Source: Cyclobacterium sp. 1_MG-2023
Lineage (GTDB): Bacteria; Bacteroidota; Bacteroidia; Cytophagales; Cyclobacteriaceae
Direction of reading: 5' to 3'
Assembly (NCBI RefSeq): GCF_030546805.1
Contig: NZ_JAUOPC010000009.1
Location: 186,001-250,000 of the forward strand
Length of the DNA: 64,000 bases
The translations under genes and the position numbers were made by a program. The notes under the pieces were generated by a model. The model saw only the letters and a program-made list of their open reading frames with translations, was not told where the DNA came from and ran no database searches. Shown one piece after another: positions 55,288 to 64,000 of the stretch (within the stretch, counting starts at the first letter, position 1; each line of letters opens with the position of its first letter).

Positions 55288-56018
55288 TTTAATTCTTCTC
55301 TTTCCAATAGTTCCATCCCAAATAATCGAACGATATGTGACTTTACTCTTTCTTTAACTTCGGGCATGGATATTTTTTTTCCTAGCTCCATTTCCATGGA
55401 AGTGACAGCTTTGTCACTGATTCCACAGGGGATAATATGGTTAAAATAACTGAGGTCTGTATTGACATTGAATGCAAAACCGTGCATGGTCACCCATCTG
55501 CTGGATTTCACTCCTAAAGCGCAGATTTTTCGTGGATTTTTCTGATGAATATGGTCTAGCCAAACTCCGGTTAATCCCTCAATTCTGCCCGCTTCAATTC
55601 CATAATCTTCCAGTGTGGCAATTACTGCTTCTTCCAGGTACCTGAGGTATTTATGAATGTCTGTGAAGAAATTGTCCAAGTCCAGAATAGGATAGCCTAC
55701 CAGTTGCCCGGGCCCATGATAAGTAATGTCACCACCACGATTAATGGGGTAATAACTGGCTTGAAAGTTTTTTAGCCCAGCATCGTCTAGGAGAAGGTTA
55801 TCTGGACGACCACTTTTGCCTAAAGTATATACATGAGGGTGCTCCACAAACAAGAGGTAATTGTCAGTGATTTTTGCTTGCTCAGGATCAAGTTTTCTGT
55901 TGTCAATTTTGATGGCCACCGTTTTGGCAAATATTTTTTCTTGATAGTCCCAGGCCTCCTGGTAATCTTTGGTGCCTAAATCCCTGAAAATAACTTTTTT
56001 ATTTATAAATTGATTCAC
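55284..56018 (-). CDS. lipB: Octanoyl-[ACP]-protein N-octanoyltransferase
   Basis: About 244 aa. NRGGDITYHGPGQLVGYPIL, catalytic Lys174 in ALGVKSSRW and Cys201 in IIPCGI (numbering from a TTG at 56027). No ATG is available near the N-terminus: the start is GTG at 56018 or TTG at 56027. Transfers octanoyl groups to lipoyl domains, the first step of lipoate synthesis. Divergent from yraN. Confidence 0.94.
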   Translation of the reverse strand: MNQFINKKVIFRDLGTKDYQEAWDYQEKIFAKTVAIKIDNRKLDPEQAKITDNYLLFVEHPHVYTLGKSGRPDNLLLDDAGLKNFQASYYPINRGGDITYHGPGQLVGYPILDLDNFFTDIHKYLRYLEEAVIATLEDYGIEAGRIEGLTGVWLDHIHQKNPRKICALGVKSSRWVTMHGFAFNVNTDLSYFNHIIPCGISDKAVTSMEMELGKKISMPEVKERVKSHIVRLFGMELLEREELK

Positions 56019-56059
56019 CTTTTGCAATAGTTTTTTTCAAATATAGTCAATATCATACA

Positions 56060-56416
56060 ATGGCTGAACACAATGACAAAGGAACCAAAGCCGAACAACT
56101 TGCCAGAGACTGGTTGGTGGCGAATGGCTATCAGTTTATCACTGCGAATTACCGGTACAAGCATGCAGAAATAGATCTTATAATGGAGAAAGGAGGTATT
56201 CTGATCTTTGTAGAAGTAAAGTACCGAAGTGGTACAGGCTATGGGTATGCTGAAGAATTTGTGGATTACCGGAAACGACAATTGATAATTAGGGCAGCAG
56301 ACAATTATATATACGAGAAAGATTGGAAAAAGGATATAAGATTTGACATTGTGGGAGTTTATCAAAGCAAATCGGGAGGGATTGCTTTCAAGCATTTTGA
56401 AGATGCTTTTTATTGA
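56060..56416 (+). CDS. YraN/UPF0102 family nuclease-like protein
   Basis: 118 aa. KGTKAEQLARDWLVANGYQF, HAEIDLIMEKGGILIFVEVK and the later YRKRQLIIRAADNYI show the Holliday-junction-resolvase-like (PD-(D/E)xK) fold with D and ExK. Its end overlaps the convergent hypothetical gene by 7 bp. Confidence 0.93.
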   Translation: MAEHNDKGTKAEQLARDWLVANGYQFITANYRYKHAEIDLIMEKGGILIFVEVKYRSGTGYGYAEEFVDYRKRQLIIRAADNYIYEKDWKKDIRFDIVGVYQSKSGGIAFKHFEDAFY

Positions 56417-57264
56417 TTGTGGCTATAGATCAAGTTTCCTTCCTTGTCCCATTCTGCTCTAATATATGGTTGGAAGCTATTGTTTAAAGCTTCATTCTGG
56501 TATTGGATTTCGCGTTTTTTCACTGTTTTATCTTTTTCCCTTGGCCAGTATTCTGTCCAAACACCGATGCGTTCGCCAAATTTATATTCACCTGCTACCG
56601 CTACTTGTCCATCCGGGTAGAAGTGAAAAAAGTTGCCTTCCTCTAAGTCGTATTCAATGGGAGTTAACTTTTCGATTTTGCGTTCACCTCGGTTGTAGTA
56701 AGTTACCCTGGATGCTTTTGGCCAACCTTCTGAATAATGTTTTTTATCCAAAAGGATATTTTTGGTATCAAAAGTCATCCACCGGCCATGTTTGGTACCG
56801 TACATATACATCCCGGTTTCTACTACATTGTCCCCAATCCGCTTTTCGTAAGGTCCATGCAATAAATAGCCTTTCGAAGGCAAATATCCCCCATTTTTGA
56901 TGGCTTTATTTTTGGTGTCATACCAAAATATATCTCTGATATAGGGGTCAGGTTTTTTGTTTCTGGTAGTGTAATTGAAAAATTGGTAAGTAACTTGGTC
57001 CCTGAAACTGCTTTTGATCAGGGCTCTACTGGTTTTTTCACCGAAGTGAAAGTTTTTTTTCTTCTTTTTCCGCTTCTTCTTTTTTTCTTCTTTGAGCTCA
57101 TCCTCTGCGTCAGAAAATAAAAGGATAGGGGTGGATGTTGGGAGAAGCCTGTTTTCTTCTACTCCCGATGAGTCAACCTCTGTTGTAGGGGATTCTTCTT
57201 GCCCAATACCTACAGAAGCATTAAAAAACAGCATCACAGAAAATAAGTAAATGAGTTTTTTCAT
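56410..57264 (-). CDS. Secreted protein with MORN-like repeats
   Basis: 284 aa with a signal peptide ending GIGQ. A Lys-rich stretch near 60-72 (KKKKRKKKKK type) precedes MORN/YwqK-like repeats: KGYLLHGPYEKR, TGMYMYGTKHGRWMTFD, EGNFFHFYPDGQVAVAGEY and FGERIGVWTEYW. Such repeats occur in many Bacteroidota proteins of unknown function. Convergent with yraN. Confidence 0.75.
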   Translation of the reverse strand: MKKLIYLFSVMLFFNASVGIGQEESPTTEVDSSGVEENRLLPTSTPILLFSDAEDELKEEKKKKRKKKKKNFHFGEKTSRALIKSSFRDQVTYQFFNYTTRNKKPDPYIRDIFWYDTKNKAIKNGGYLPSKGYLLHGPYEKRIGDNVVETGMYMYGTKHGRWMTFDTKNILLDKKHYSEGWPKASRVTYYNRGERKIEKLTPIEYDLEEGNFFHFYPDGQVAVAGEYKFGERIGVWTEYWPREKDKTVKKREIQYQNEALNNSFQPYIRAEWDKEGNLIYSHNQ

Positions 57265-57508
57265 AACAATATTAAAACGAAAATACAGTCCGGATATTAC
57301 AGTAAAGTGTCAAATCACAAAATGTTTCAAGCGGTTTGTAAAATCTTCCGCCATTCAAAACTAGTCAAAGATTTAGGAATCGTTGTCATTATGCTTATTT
57401 TTGCAAAATTAAAAATGGAGATGGAAGGCCATCACTCGAAATGAATTTATCTATTGGTCTAAAGTTCCTATTAATCTGATTATCAAACGTAATTTAAATA
57501 AAATATAA

Positions 57509-58711
57509 ATGAATTCCATCCTATCTGATCGTATTAACAATATGGAAGAGTCAGCAACGCTGGCTATGGCAAAAAAAGCCAGGGAATTAAAGACTCAAGG
57601 GATAGATATTATAGGTCTGAGCTTGGGTGAACCTGATTTTAAAACGCCTAAACACATACAGGAAGCTGCCAAGTCAGCCATTGATGAAGGCAAGTATTTT
57701 TCCTATCCTCCAGTGGCGGGTTATCAGGACCTTAGAGAGGCAATCGCTAAAAAACTAAGAGAGCAAAACAATATTGCGGAAGCTAAGGCAGAAAACGTTG
57801 TGGTTTCTACCGGTGCGAAGCATTCTATTGCCAACATCTTTATGTGCCTAATCAACGAGGGTGATGAGGTTATCATTTTTTCTCCATATTGGGTGTCTTA
57901 TTCAGAGGTGATCAAATTGGCAGGTGGAGTTCCAGTACTTATAGAAGGAAACCTTGAAAATAATTTTAAGGCCACAGCCAAGCAGTTAGAAGAAGCCATT
58001 ACGGACAAAACCAAAGCGGTGATCTATTCTTCTCCTTGTAATCCTTCAGGTTCTGTTTTCAGTAAATCAGAATTGGAAGCCATTGCAGAGGTTATCAAAA
58101 GCAAAGAAAATTTAGTGGTTATCGCAGATGAGATCTATGAGTTGATCAACTTTACCGGATCGCATGCTAGCATTGCTTCCTTCCCGGGCATGTTTGAGCG
58201 AACAATTACTGTCAATGGATTTTCTAAAGGGTACGCCATGACCGGATGGAGAGTTGGGTATATTTGCGCACCTTTGTTTATTGCAAAGGCTTGTGAAAAA
58301 ATTCAAGGTCAGTTTACTTCAGGTGGAACAGGAATAGCACAGCGTGCAGCACTTGCGGGTCTTATTGGAGACCAAAAACCAACAGAAGAAATGGCAGCAG
58401 CCTATCTTAAGAGAAGAGATTTGGTGTTGGAATTGTTGAGAGACATTCCTGGGATCAAAACTCATGTTCCTGAAGGAGCATTTTATTTCTTTCCTGATGT
58501 TTCTGCCTTTTTTGGTAAATCTTCAGGCGATCAAAAAATTGAAACGGCGGATGATTTTTGCTTGTATGTACTGAAAGAGGCAAATGTTTCTTTGGTTACT
58601 GGAGCAGCATTTGGTGCGCCTAACTCGGTGAGGTTGTCCTATGCAGCTTCTGAAGCTGAATTAAAAGAAGCGCTTAAGCGCATAAAAGAAGTATTGGCAA
58701 AATTGAAATAA
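57509..58711 (+). CDS. PLP-dependent aminotransferase (aspartate-type, fold I)
   Basis: 400 aa. SLGEPDFKTPKHI, YFSYPPVAGYQDLREAI, SSPCNPSGSVFS, PLP lysine in NGFSKGYAMTGWRVGY, and the C-terminal ANVSLVTGAAFGAPNSVRLSYA. Class I-beta aspartate aminotransferase pattern. A TATTTTTG -7-like element lies about 106 bp upstream. A terminator follows. Confidence 0.94.
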   Translation: MNSILSDRINNMEESATLAMAKKARELKTQGIDIIGLSLGEPDFKTPKHIQEAAKSAIDEGKYFSYPPVAGYQDLREAIAKKLREQNNIAEAKAENVVVSTGAKHSIANIFMCLINEGDEVIIFSPYWVSYSEVIKLAGGVPVLIEGNLENNFKATAKQLEEAITDKTKAVIYSSPCNPSGSVFSKSELEAIAEVIKSKENLVVIADEIYELINFTGSHASIASFPGMFERTITVNGFSKGYAMTGWRVGYICAPLFIAKACEKIQGQFTSGGTGIAQRAALAGLIGDQKPTEEMAAAYLKRRDLVLELLRDIPGIKTHVPEGAFYFFPDVSAFFGKSSGDQKIETADDFCLYVLKEANVSLVTGAAFGAPNSVRLSYAASEAELKEALKRIKEVLAKLK

Positions 58712-58720
58712 TTTTTAATA

Positions 58721-58749
58721 AATCCCCGGACTTAAATCCGGGGATTTTT
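58721..58749 (+). terminator. Terminator of the aminotransferase gene
   Basis: 10-bp stem AATCCCCGGA/TCCGGGGATT, 6-nt loop, then TTTTT. It sits only 14 bp before the next start codon. Confidence 0.85.
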
Positions 58750-58762
58750 CTTAATTTCCACG

Positions 58763-59473
58763 ATGCAGGCAATAGTAATCACTCCCGTAAAAGATGCACT
58801 CGAAGCTACACTAGAGACAATCCAAGCCATATCAGAAGCCAATGGAAATTATGAATATTGGGTTTTTAATGATTACTCCACTGATGAAACCAAAAAGGCT
58901 TTGGAAAAAGCCAGCAGTTCCAAAGACTTTAACTTGGTGAACCTTGAAGAGGTCACATCCAATCCTTCTCCAAATTACAAGACCGTCCTTCAGATTGCCC
59001 AGAAAAAAGCCCTTAAAGCGGGGGTTCCCTTAATTATTGTTGAGTCAGATGTAAAGGTAAATCGAGATACCTTAGAGAAACTATTGCAATTTGCACAGGA
59101 ATATCCCAAGGCAGGTTTAGTCGGTGCAATTACCCATGATGAAGAAGGAAAGGTTAATTTTCCCTACCTAAAATTTAAGCAGTTAAAAAGTAAGGAGCCT
59201 ACCAAAACAAATCGCAGCCTTAGTTTTTGCTGCACCTTAATCAATAACAATTTTTTAGAGAAATACGATTTTACCGATCTGGACAACAGCAAAGATTGGT
59301 ACGATACACACATCAGCCAAAAAGCTATTGCCTTAGGGTTTGAGAACTTTATTCTTCCGGAACTTCCTGTTTGGCATAGACCTCATGCCAGCCGACCTTG
59401 GAAGCAACTCAAATACAAAAATCCGGTACTCTATTATTTCCGTAAATGGTTCTTAGGAAAAGATAAGATTTAG
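58763..59473 (+). CDS. Family 2 glycosyltransferase
   Basis: 236 aa GT-A fold. IVITPVKDALEATLETIQ, VFNDYSTDET (nucleotide-binding Asp), IIVESDVKV (metal-binding DxD-like) and a C-terminal HRPHASRPWKQLKY. No membrane helices. Acts on a cell-surface or storage glycan; acceptor unknown. It has to be read from a promoter overlapping the preceding terminator, or by readthrough. Confidence 0.85.
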   Translation: MQAIVITPVKDALEATLETIQAISEANGNYEYWVFNDYSTDETKKALEKASSSKDFNLVNLEEVTSNPSPNYKTVLQIAQKKALKAGVPLIIVESDVKVNRDTLEKLLQFAQEYPKAGLVGAITHDEEGKVNFPYLKFKQLKSKEPTKTNRSLSFCCTLINNNFLEKYDFTDLDNSKDWYDTHISQKAIALGFENFILPELPVWHRPHASRPWKQLKYKNPVLYYFRKWFLGKDKI

Positions 59474-60022
59474 GGGTTATTTCAGACCTATTTTCATAAG
59501 TAGTTAAACGACCTATTTTACATTGGATAATATTTTTTCACGGATGTGGAAATATTAGATTTATTGCATCATCCGAGTTAACACTATGAAAACAGTAATT
59601 TATAGAAGAAATCATTATTACTCATGCACTTTATATCCTTAATTAATGAGGTCTGTTTTCAGGTCTTTTAAAAGAGGTTTTCATGATAAAGTACTAATGT
59701 AAAATATATAAATATTTTAATAAAAAATTATTTATGTAATTGAAAAGTTTGAAGTGATTAGTAAATGATTCTCAGCTTGATATATCATTTCCGATAATGG
59801 CCCCAATCATATTGTAGAACTGGTTTCACTACTTTTTATTTCAATAAGTCAATTTTTTCTATAAATAGATCTAAAAAAATAGATTGTAATATTTTGGTAA
59901 AATGGCTATCACGACGGTTGTTTAAGTTATTATGACAAGTGGTTTAAGGCATTTTCTTAAGGAGTTAAAATTCATTTTGTAATTATTTCATTAAAATATC
60001 GAAGTATACTAAGAATTTATTT

Positions 60023-60054
60023 TTGCTTTATTGGGCTAAATTATTGTATCTTTG
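60023..60054 (+). promoter_or_regulatory. Promoter of the DUF4421 gene
   Basis: TTG at 60023-60025 and TATCTTTG at 60047-60054 with a 21-bp spacer. Transcription from about 60061 would leave a leader of about 150 nt. Confidence 0.5.
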
Positions 60055-60106
60055 TGACGGGTGATTAAGCAACTTTTTATACTTATTCTTTTTTTAGAAA
60101 TTAATT

Positions 60107-60140
60107 GGAGGTTATTTCGAAATAATTTTTCCTAACCTCC
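60107..60140 (+). promoter_or_regulatory. Leader hairpin of the DUF4421 gene
   Basis: Outer arms GGAGGTTA (60107-60114) and TAACCTCC (60133-60140); a perfect 14-bp palindrome TTATTTCGAAATAA at 60112-60125 shares bases with the left arm, so two exclusive structures are possible. No match to a riboswitch class I know. Confidence 0.4.
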
Positions 60141-60213
60141 CTTTCTCTATAAATCTTATTTTCAGGTTTTGTATACCTTGTTTTCATTAAATCTGAGTGT
60201 TTGAATAGTCTTT

Positions 60214-61230
60214 ATGAAATATAGCTTGGCATTTATCTTCTTTGTCTTAACCTTCCATCGGCCGGTGTTAGCTCAAGATGCTGTAGATTCCATAGCGTAT
60301 TATAAGACTTATCCTGATCAATTGGTGTTACGCACCTATATGTCAAGAAAATATACCGGATTGGGTTTAAAGGTAGGAAATGTTCATTATTGGTATAGGC
60401 CAAACTCTTCATTAAACATGGGGGTAGGGGTAACCTTTGATGGACTTACCCTCAATCTGGCTTATGGTTTTGGTTTTTTAAATCCCAATAAAAGTCGAGG
60501 CGATACAAAATATTTAGATTTGCAGGCTCATGCTTACCCTAAAGACTGGGTAATAGATTTGTTTGGTCAATTTTACAATGGATATTATTTAGAAAGAGGA
60601 AGCCCTTCTGAAATTAGTAATGACTTAAGGATTTTTCCGGAGATGAAACTAAGGAAACTGGGAGCCTCTGTTCAGTATTTATTCAATGGAGACAAGTTTT
60701 CATACAGGGCTGCTTTTTTACAAAATGAGTGGCAAAAGATTTCTGCAGGCTCATTTATGGCAGGAGTTGAGATGTATGGAGGGCAGGTAAGAAATGCCGG
60801 AGGAATATTACATGCTCAAGCCAAGGCCAGAAATTTTGATCAAATTAAGTATTTTGAGATAGGTCCAAACCTGGGCTATGCTTATTCATGGGTCATTAAA
60901 AAACATTTTTTTGTTACCTTATCTGCTGCAACAAGCCTTGCTTTAGGCAGGACTTACTTAAACTTTGAAGATGGAAACGATCAAAGTAATTGGTCAATTC
61001 GTCCCAATTATTTCATAAGGGGATTTACAGGGTATAATTCAGATAAATGGTCTGTAAATGTAAATTATGTTTACAATCAAGTCAATTTGGTTCCGGTAGA
61101 GGATTACCTTATTAACCTAGGTACCGGAAATTACCGATTGAATATTATTTACCGAATAAGTCCCGGAGAGGGGTTGTCCAAAAAGTTGAATTGGGTAAGT
61201 CGGCTCAAAAACAAACTGAGTAAAAAATAG
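60214..61230 (+). CDS. DUF4421 family outer-membrane protein
   Basis: 338 aa with a signal peptide ending LAQ. DUF4421 pattern: YYKTYPDQLVLRTYMSRKYT, VHYWYRPNSSLNMGVGVTFD, DLFGQFYNGYYLERG, repeated amphipathic strands and a final RLNIIYRIS strand. Predicted outer-membrane beta-barrel; function unknown. Confidence 0.87.
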   Translation: MKYSLAFIFFVLTFHRPVLAQDAVDSIAYYKTYPDQLVLRTYMSRKYTGLGLKVGNVHYWYRPNSSLNMGVGVTFDGLTLNLAYGFGFLNPNKSRGDTKYLDLQAHAYPKDWVIDLFGQFYNGYYLERGSPSEISNDLRIFPEMKLRKLGASVQYLFNGDKFSYRAAFLQNEWQKISAGSFMAGVEMYGGQVRNAGGILHAQAKARNFDQIKYFEIGPNLGYAYSWVIKKHFFVTLSAATSLALGRTYLNFEDGNDQSNWSIRPNYFIRGFTGYNSDKWSVNVNYVYNQVNLVPVEDYLINLGTGNYRLNIIYRISPGEGLSKKLNWVSRLKNKLSKK

Positions 61231-61736
61231 GATAATTTTTTGTAATGCTATTTCCCTTGCCAAGCCGGAATAGGTTGACTTATTAAGTTAAGTGGCGGTT
61301 AATTTTTTGTACGCTTCATGAGTTGGTGCTCCTGCGCATTTCCCCAGGTCAATAAATTTAAGCTCCTCTTAAGTCATTCAAATTTTAGTAATTGGAGGCC
61401 TTTTATCCCATACTACGCTATATACCGGCTTATGTTGATCTGATGTTCATTTCTAAAGGATTGGGAATTGATGTTTTGTATTGATTGTCTGGCGCCTGTC
61501 AAATGTATTAGGCTTTAATCGAAGTAAATTTGGTAAATCTACATCATGATCGGTGGGTATCAGAATAAATATTACCTTAACATTGCGATAACAAAATAGA
61601 AATACGTAATAGTTAGTAGTGTATTGGTTGACCTTTTGATGAAAACTTTATTTGCCAATATATATTGTGTTTGGAGTAGTATGTTTTGAAGTATTGGAGT
61701 ATAATTAAAAAAAGGTATAAACTATAAAAATAATTT
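61231..61736. other. 506-bp intergenic region upstream of the susC-like gene
   Basis: No ORF. A TAAATTTG -7-like element at 61525-61532 could start a long leader for the downstream gene; no -33 TTG is in place. Otherwise nothing recognisable. Confidence 0.4.
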
Positions 61737-64000
61737 ATGGTGAAGAGGTTTACTAAATTCAATAACTGGTATCATTTAATTATACTGTGTTTCCTGATAG
61801 GATCCATGGTTCCAGATGCGTTGGCCCAAAGTAGAAAGGTCACAGGTAAGGTCACCTCCACGGGAGATGGCCTAGGAATTCCCGGAGTAAATGTATTGCT
61901 TCAGGGAGGTCAGACAGGCACAGCCACAGATGTCAATGGAGACTACTCCATAACTGTGCCCGACAATAATGCGGTATTGGTTTTTTCCTTCATTGGTTTT
62001 GAGCCGGTAAATGAAGTGGTAGGTAATCGATCTGTAATTAATGTTTCACTTTCAGAAGATGCTTCTGAAATGAATGAAGTGGTAGTGACTGCTCTCGGAA
62101 TTAAAAGGGAGGAAATTTCTTTAGGTTATTCCATCGAACGTGTGGAAGGAGAAGAAATGACCAGAGTGGCGCAAGAAAGCTTCCTGAATGCAATGGCCGG
62201 TAAAGTGGCGGGTGCTACCATCAGTACTACAGGGGGTACAGGTTCATCGGTAAGTATGGTAATTAGAGGAGCCACTTCGCTGAGTACTGATAACCAGCCA
62301 CTTTTTGTAGTGGATGGTGTCCCGATTGCCAATACCCTAAATAATGTCTCTTCAGTTGGTTCTGAAAATAGAGTCGATTATGGCAATGCCATTTCGGGGC
62401 TTAACCCTGATGATATTGCAGACATTTCCATATTGAAAGGACCAAGTGCTGCAGCCCTTTATGGATCCCGAGCAGGAAATGGAGTGGTACTTATTACCAC
62501 CAAAGGAGGTAATGTAGACCGATTAACAGTCAATGTCAGTACCAATACGGTTTTTGATGTGCCTTATAAATTTCTTAAATGGCACAGTAAATTTGGTGCA
62601 GGACAATATTCTGCGATTCCTGTAGATGTTAGTGGTAATCCATTGACCAACCCTTTTGGTAGCCTGGTTCAAGAAAACGTAAATGCTGCCTTTGGTGCAG
62701 AGTTGGACAAAGGCTATGAGCAAGTGCAGTGGAACAGTCCATTGGATGAAAATGGTAATCCCATAGCGATGCCTTTGGTTTCCTATCCTAACAATGTTCA
62801 AAATTTTGTACAAACTGGTATAACCACTTCCAATAGTTTTTCAATTGCCAATAGCAATGATGCCATGAACTATAGGATCTCTTATTCCAATATGCGAAAT
62901 AAAGGTATTATACCCAATTCAGACTTGTTCAGAAACACCTTGAATATTAATTCCAATATTAAGGTAAATGATAAGTTGAATATCAGTACCAATATTGATG
63001 TTAGCCGAAACAACTCCAATAATAGACCTGCGGGAGAACGTGGAACCAACCCTTTACAGTGGGCTTATGAAACCTCTCCACATGTTAATATTCTGGATCT
63101 GGAGGATTATTGGCTTCCGGGACAAGAGGGATTGGAACAAAAAACCATGGACGCGGGTGGAGAAGTAAGGGTGACAGATAATCCTTATTTCCTTGCCAAT
63201 GAAGTGAACAATAGCTTTAAAAGGGATAGGGTTTTTGGAAATGTAAAAGCAGATTGGCAGATATCTCCATCCTTTAACTTTTTTGCCCGTTATTCTCTGG
63301 ACTTGTACAATGAAACCAGAGAAAGTAAAATAGGCCGAAGTTACAGTCAGGAACCGGATGGGGCTTATGGTATCACAGAGCTTCATGGCTTGGAAACCAA
63401 TGCAGATTTCTTGCTTACCTATAATAAGGATGTAAATGATTTTGGTATTACCCTTTCAGGTGGGGGTAACATTAGGTACCAAAATGGTAGTAACTTATAT
63501 GCTGGAACCAAGTCAGGTGTAGGTTTGATTACGCCAGGCGTGTTTACATTAAGCAATATAGCTCCTGCGAATATTGATTACGGCAATAGTAGCTTTGAAA
63601 GAGGGATTCATAGTATTTATGGATTGGCTAACTTTTCTTACAAGGACATGCTTTACTTGGATCTTACAGCCAGAAATGACTGGTCTAGTACCTTGCCGGA
63701 AGCGGATCCTTATTTTTACCCTTCTGCTGCCTTAAGTGTATTGGTCAGCGAAATGCTGGAATTACCTGAGCCTTTCAGCTTGGTCAAATTAAGAGGTGGC
63801 TATGCTTCTGTAGGGAATGATGCCAACCCTTACCAACTATTGGCTACCTTATATAATGCAGGCGCTTGGGGTGATATACCAAGACTTTCCTTGCGAAATG
63901 GTTTGCTGAACCCTACCTTAAAACCTGAGATCGCCACCTCCTACGAGGGTGGAATTGACTTGCATTTTTTTAATGATCGGCTTAGGTTTAGTGGAACTTA
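61737..64000 (+). CDS. SusC/RagA-type TonB-linked outer-membrane receptor (partial, runs off the end)
   Basis: 754 codons seen; the 3' end is beyond the window. Signal peptide ends DALAQ. A carboxypeptidase-D-like domain (VTGKVTSTGDGLGIPGVNVL, about 35-105) is followed by the plug with VVVTALGIKREE, VSMVIRGATSL, LFVVDGVPI and ILKGPSAAALYGSRAGNGVV, then barrel strands. It imports oligosaccharides or other ligands together with a SusD partner, which would lie downstream. Confidence 0.95.
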   Translation, partial: MVKRFTKFNNWYHLIILCFLIGSMVPDALAQSRKVTGKVTSTGDGLGIPGVNVLLQGGQTGTATDVNGDYSITVPDNNAVLVFSFIGFEPVNEVVGNRSVINVSLSEDASEMNEVVVTALGIKREEISLGYSIERVEGEEMTRVAQESFLNAMAGKVAGATISTTGGTGSSVSMVIRGATSLSTDNQPLFVVDGVPIANTLNNVSSVGSENRVDYGNAISGLNPDDIADISILKGPSAAALYGSRAGNGVVLITTKGGNVDRLTVNVSTNTVFDVPYKFLKWHSKFGAGQYSAIPVDVSGNPLTNPFGSLVQENVNAAFGAELDKGYEQVQWNSPLDENGNPIAMPLVSYPNNVQNFVQTGITTSNSFSIANSNDAMNYRISYSNMRNKGIIPNSDLFRNTLNINSNIKVNDKLNISTNIDVSRNNSNNRPAGERGTNPLQWAYETSPHVNILDLEDYWLPGQEGLEQKTMDAGGEVRVTDNPYFLANEVNNSFKRDRVFGNVKADWQISPSFNFFARYSLDLYNETRESKIGRSYSQEPDGAYGITELHGLETNADFLLTYNKDVNDFGITLSGGGNIRYQNGSNLYAGTKSGVGLITPGVFTLSNIAPANIDYGNSSFERGIHSIYGLANFSYKDMLYLDLTARNDWSSTLPEADPYFYPSAALSVLVSEMLELPEPFSLVKLRGGYASVGNDANPYQLLATLYNAGAWGDIPRLSLRNGLLNPTLKPEIATSYEGGIDLHFFNDRLRFSGT

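Larger units (their letters stand above)
59474..60213. other. 740-bp A/T-rich intergenic region with a promoter and leader hairpin
   Basis: No ORF. The right half holds a promoter (60023-60054) and a nested palindrome in the leader (60107-60140), both listed. The left half shows no recognisable element. Confidence 0.5.

Noticed and set aside
59474-60022. Hidden gene or ncRNA in the A/T-rich left half of the 740-bp gap.
   Set aside because: Stops in all frames, no stable hairpin with a T-run, no promoter with correct spacing.
1999-61430. An 11-base word ATAGCGTAGTA near 2000 and 21836, and its reverse complement near 61420, all intergenic.
   Set aside because: Flanking sequence does not align between the three places; too short to call a repeat family.

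Overview
The window looks like chromosomal DNA from a marine or aquatic member of the Bacteroidota, most likely a Cytophagales/Cyclobacteriaceae relative (Cyclobacterium, Echinicola or Algoriphagus-like). The basis is a type IX secretion (T9SS) gliding-type C-terminal domain, a SusC/RagA receptor, a PorE-like OmpA lipoprotein, DUF4252, DUF4421 and DUF6134 proteins, promoters of the TTG/TAnnTTTG type, and several secreted glycan-active enzymes. The genus is inference. No rRNA, CRISPR array, prophage or intact insertion sequence was found.

Layout. 1-13 kb: ApbE flavinyltransferase, ZIP metal transporter, GT39-type glycosyltransferase, a large secreted glycosidase-like protein, DUF6134 protein, alpha/beta hydrolase, SGNH hydrolase, a UbiA-like membrane protein with a methyltransferase, a ceramidase-like protein and PurM. 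13-18 kb: PorE-like lipoprotein with a small partner, and a two-gene membrane Fe-S electron-transfer unit. 18-22 kb: tRNA-Phe with promoter and terminator, an ECF sigma/anti-sigma/DUF4252/DUF4252 operon, and a Cu/Zn superoxide dismutase lipoprotein. 22-28 kb: an alanine-dehydrogenase-fold enzyme, a methyltransferase, an FG-GAP lipoprotein, a T9SS cargo protein with five Cys-rich repeats and a VOC protein. 28-36 kb: an A/T-rich solitary PLD/helicase/DUF3427 gene, then a two-component system followed by PepSY-like and porin genes. 36-45 kb: YceI lipoprotein, a 230-bp tandem repeat array, PQQ-like lipoprotein, GH42-like enzyme, TfoX-N protein, DUF922 HExxH protein and GH78-like enzyme. 45-59 kb is housekeeping: nrdB-nrdA, rplU-rpmA, HPF, rhomboid, prenyl synthase, RNase R, exonuclease, lipB, yraN, aminotransferase and GT2. 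60-64 kb: DUF4421 protein and the start of a SusC gene that runs off the window.

How it fits together: the glycan enzymes (GH67/GH20b-like, GH42-like, GH78-like, SGNH) plus the SusC receptor suggest polysaccharide scavenging, but they are scattered and do not form one clean polysaccharide utilization locus. The most unusual non-coding content is (a) a dispersed 110-180 bp repeat with imperfect terminal inverted repeats, four copies in the same orientation, each in an intergenic gap (three between co-directional + strand genes, the fourth between a convergent pair); (b) a 230-bp tandem array that starts and ends with an invariant hairpin; and (c) a pair of TGAC-N5-GTCA palindromes between nrdB and rplU. 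None of these is explained by the protein-coding genes.
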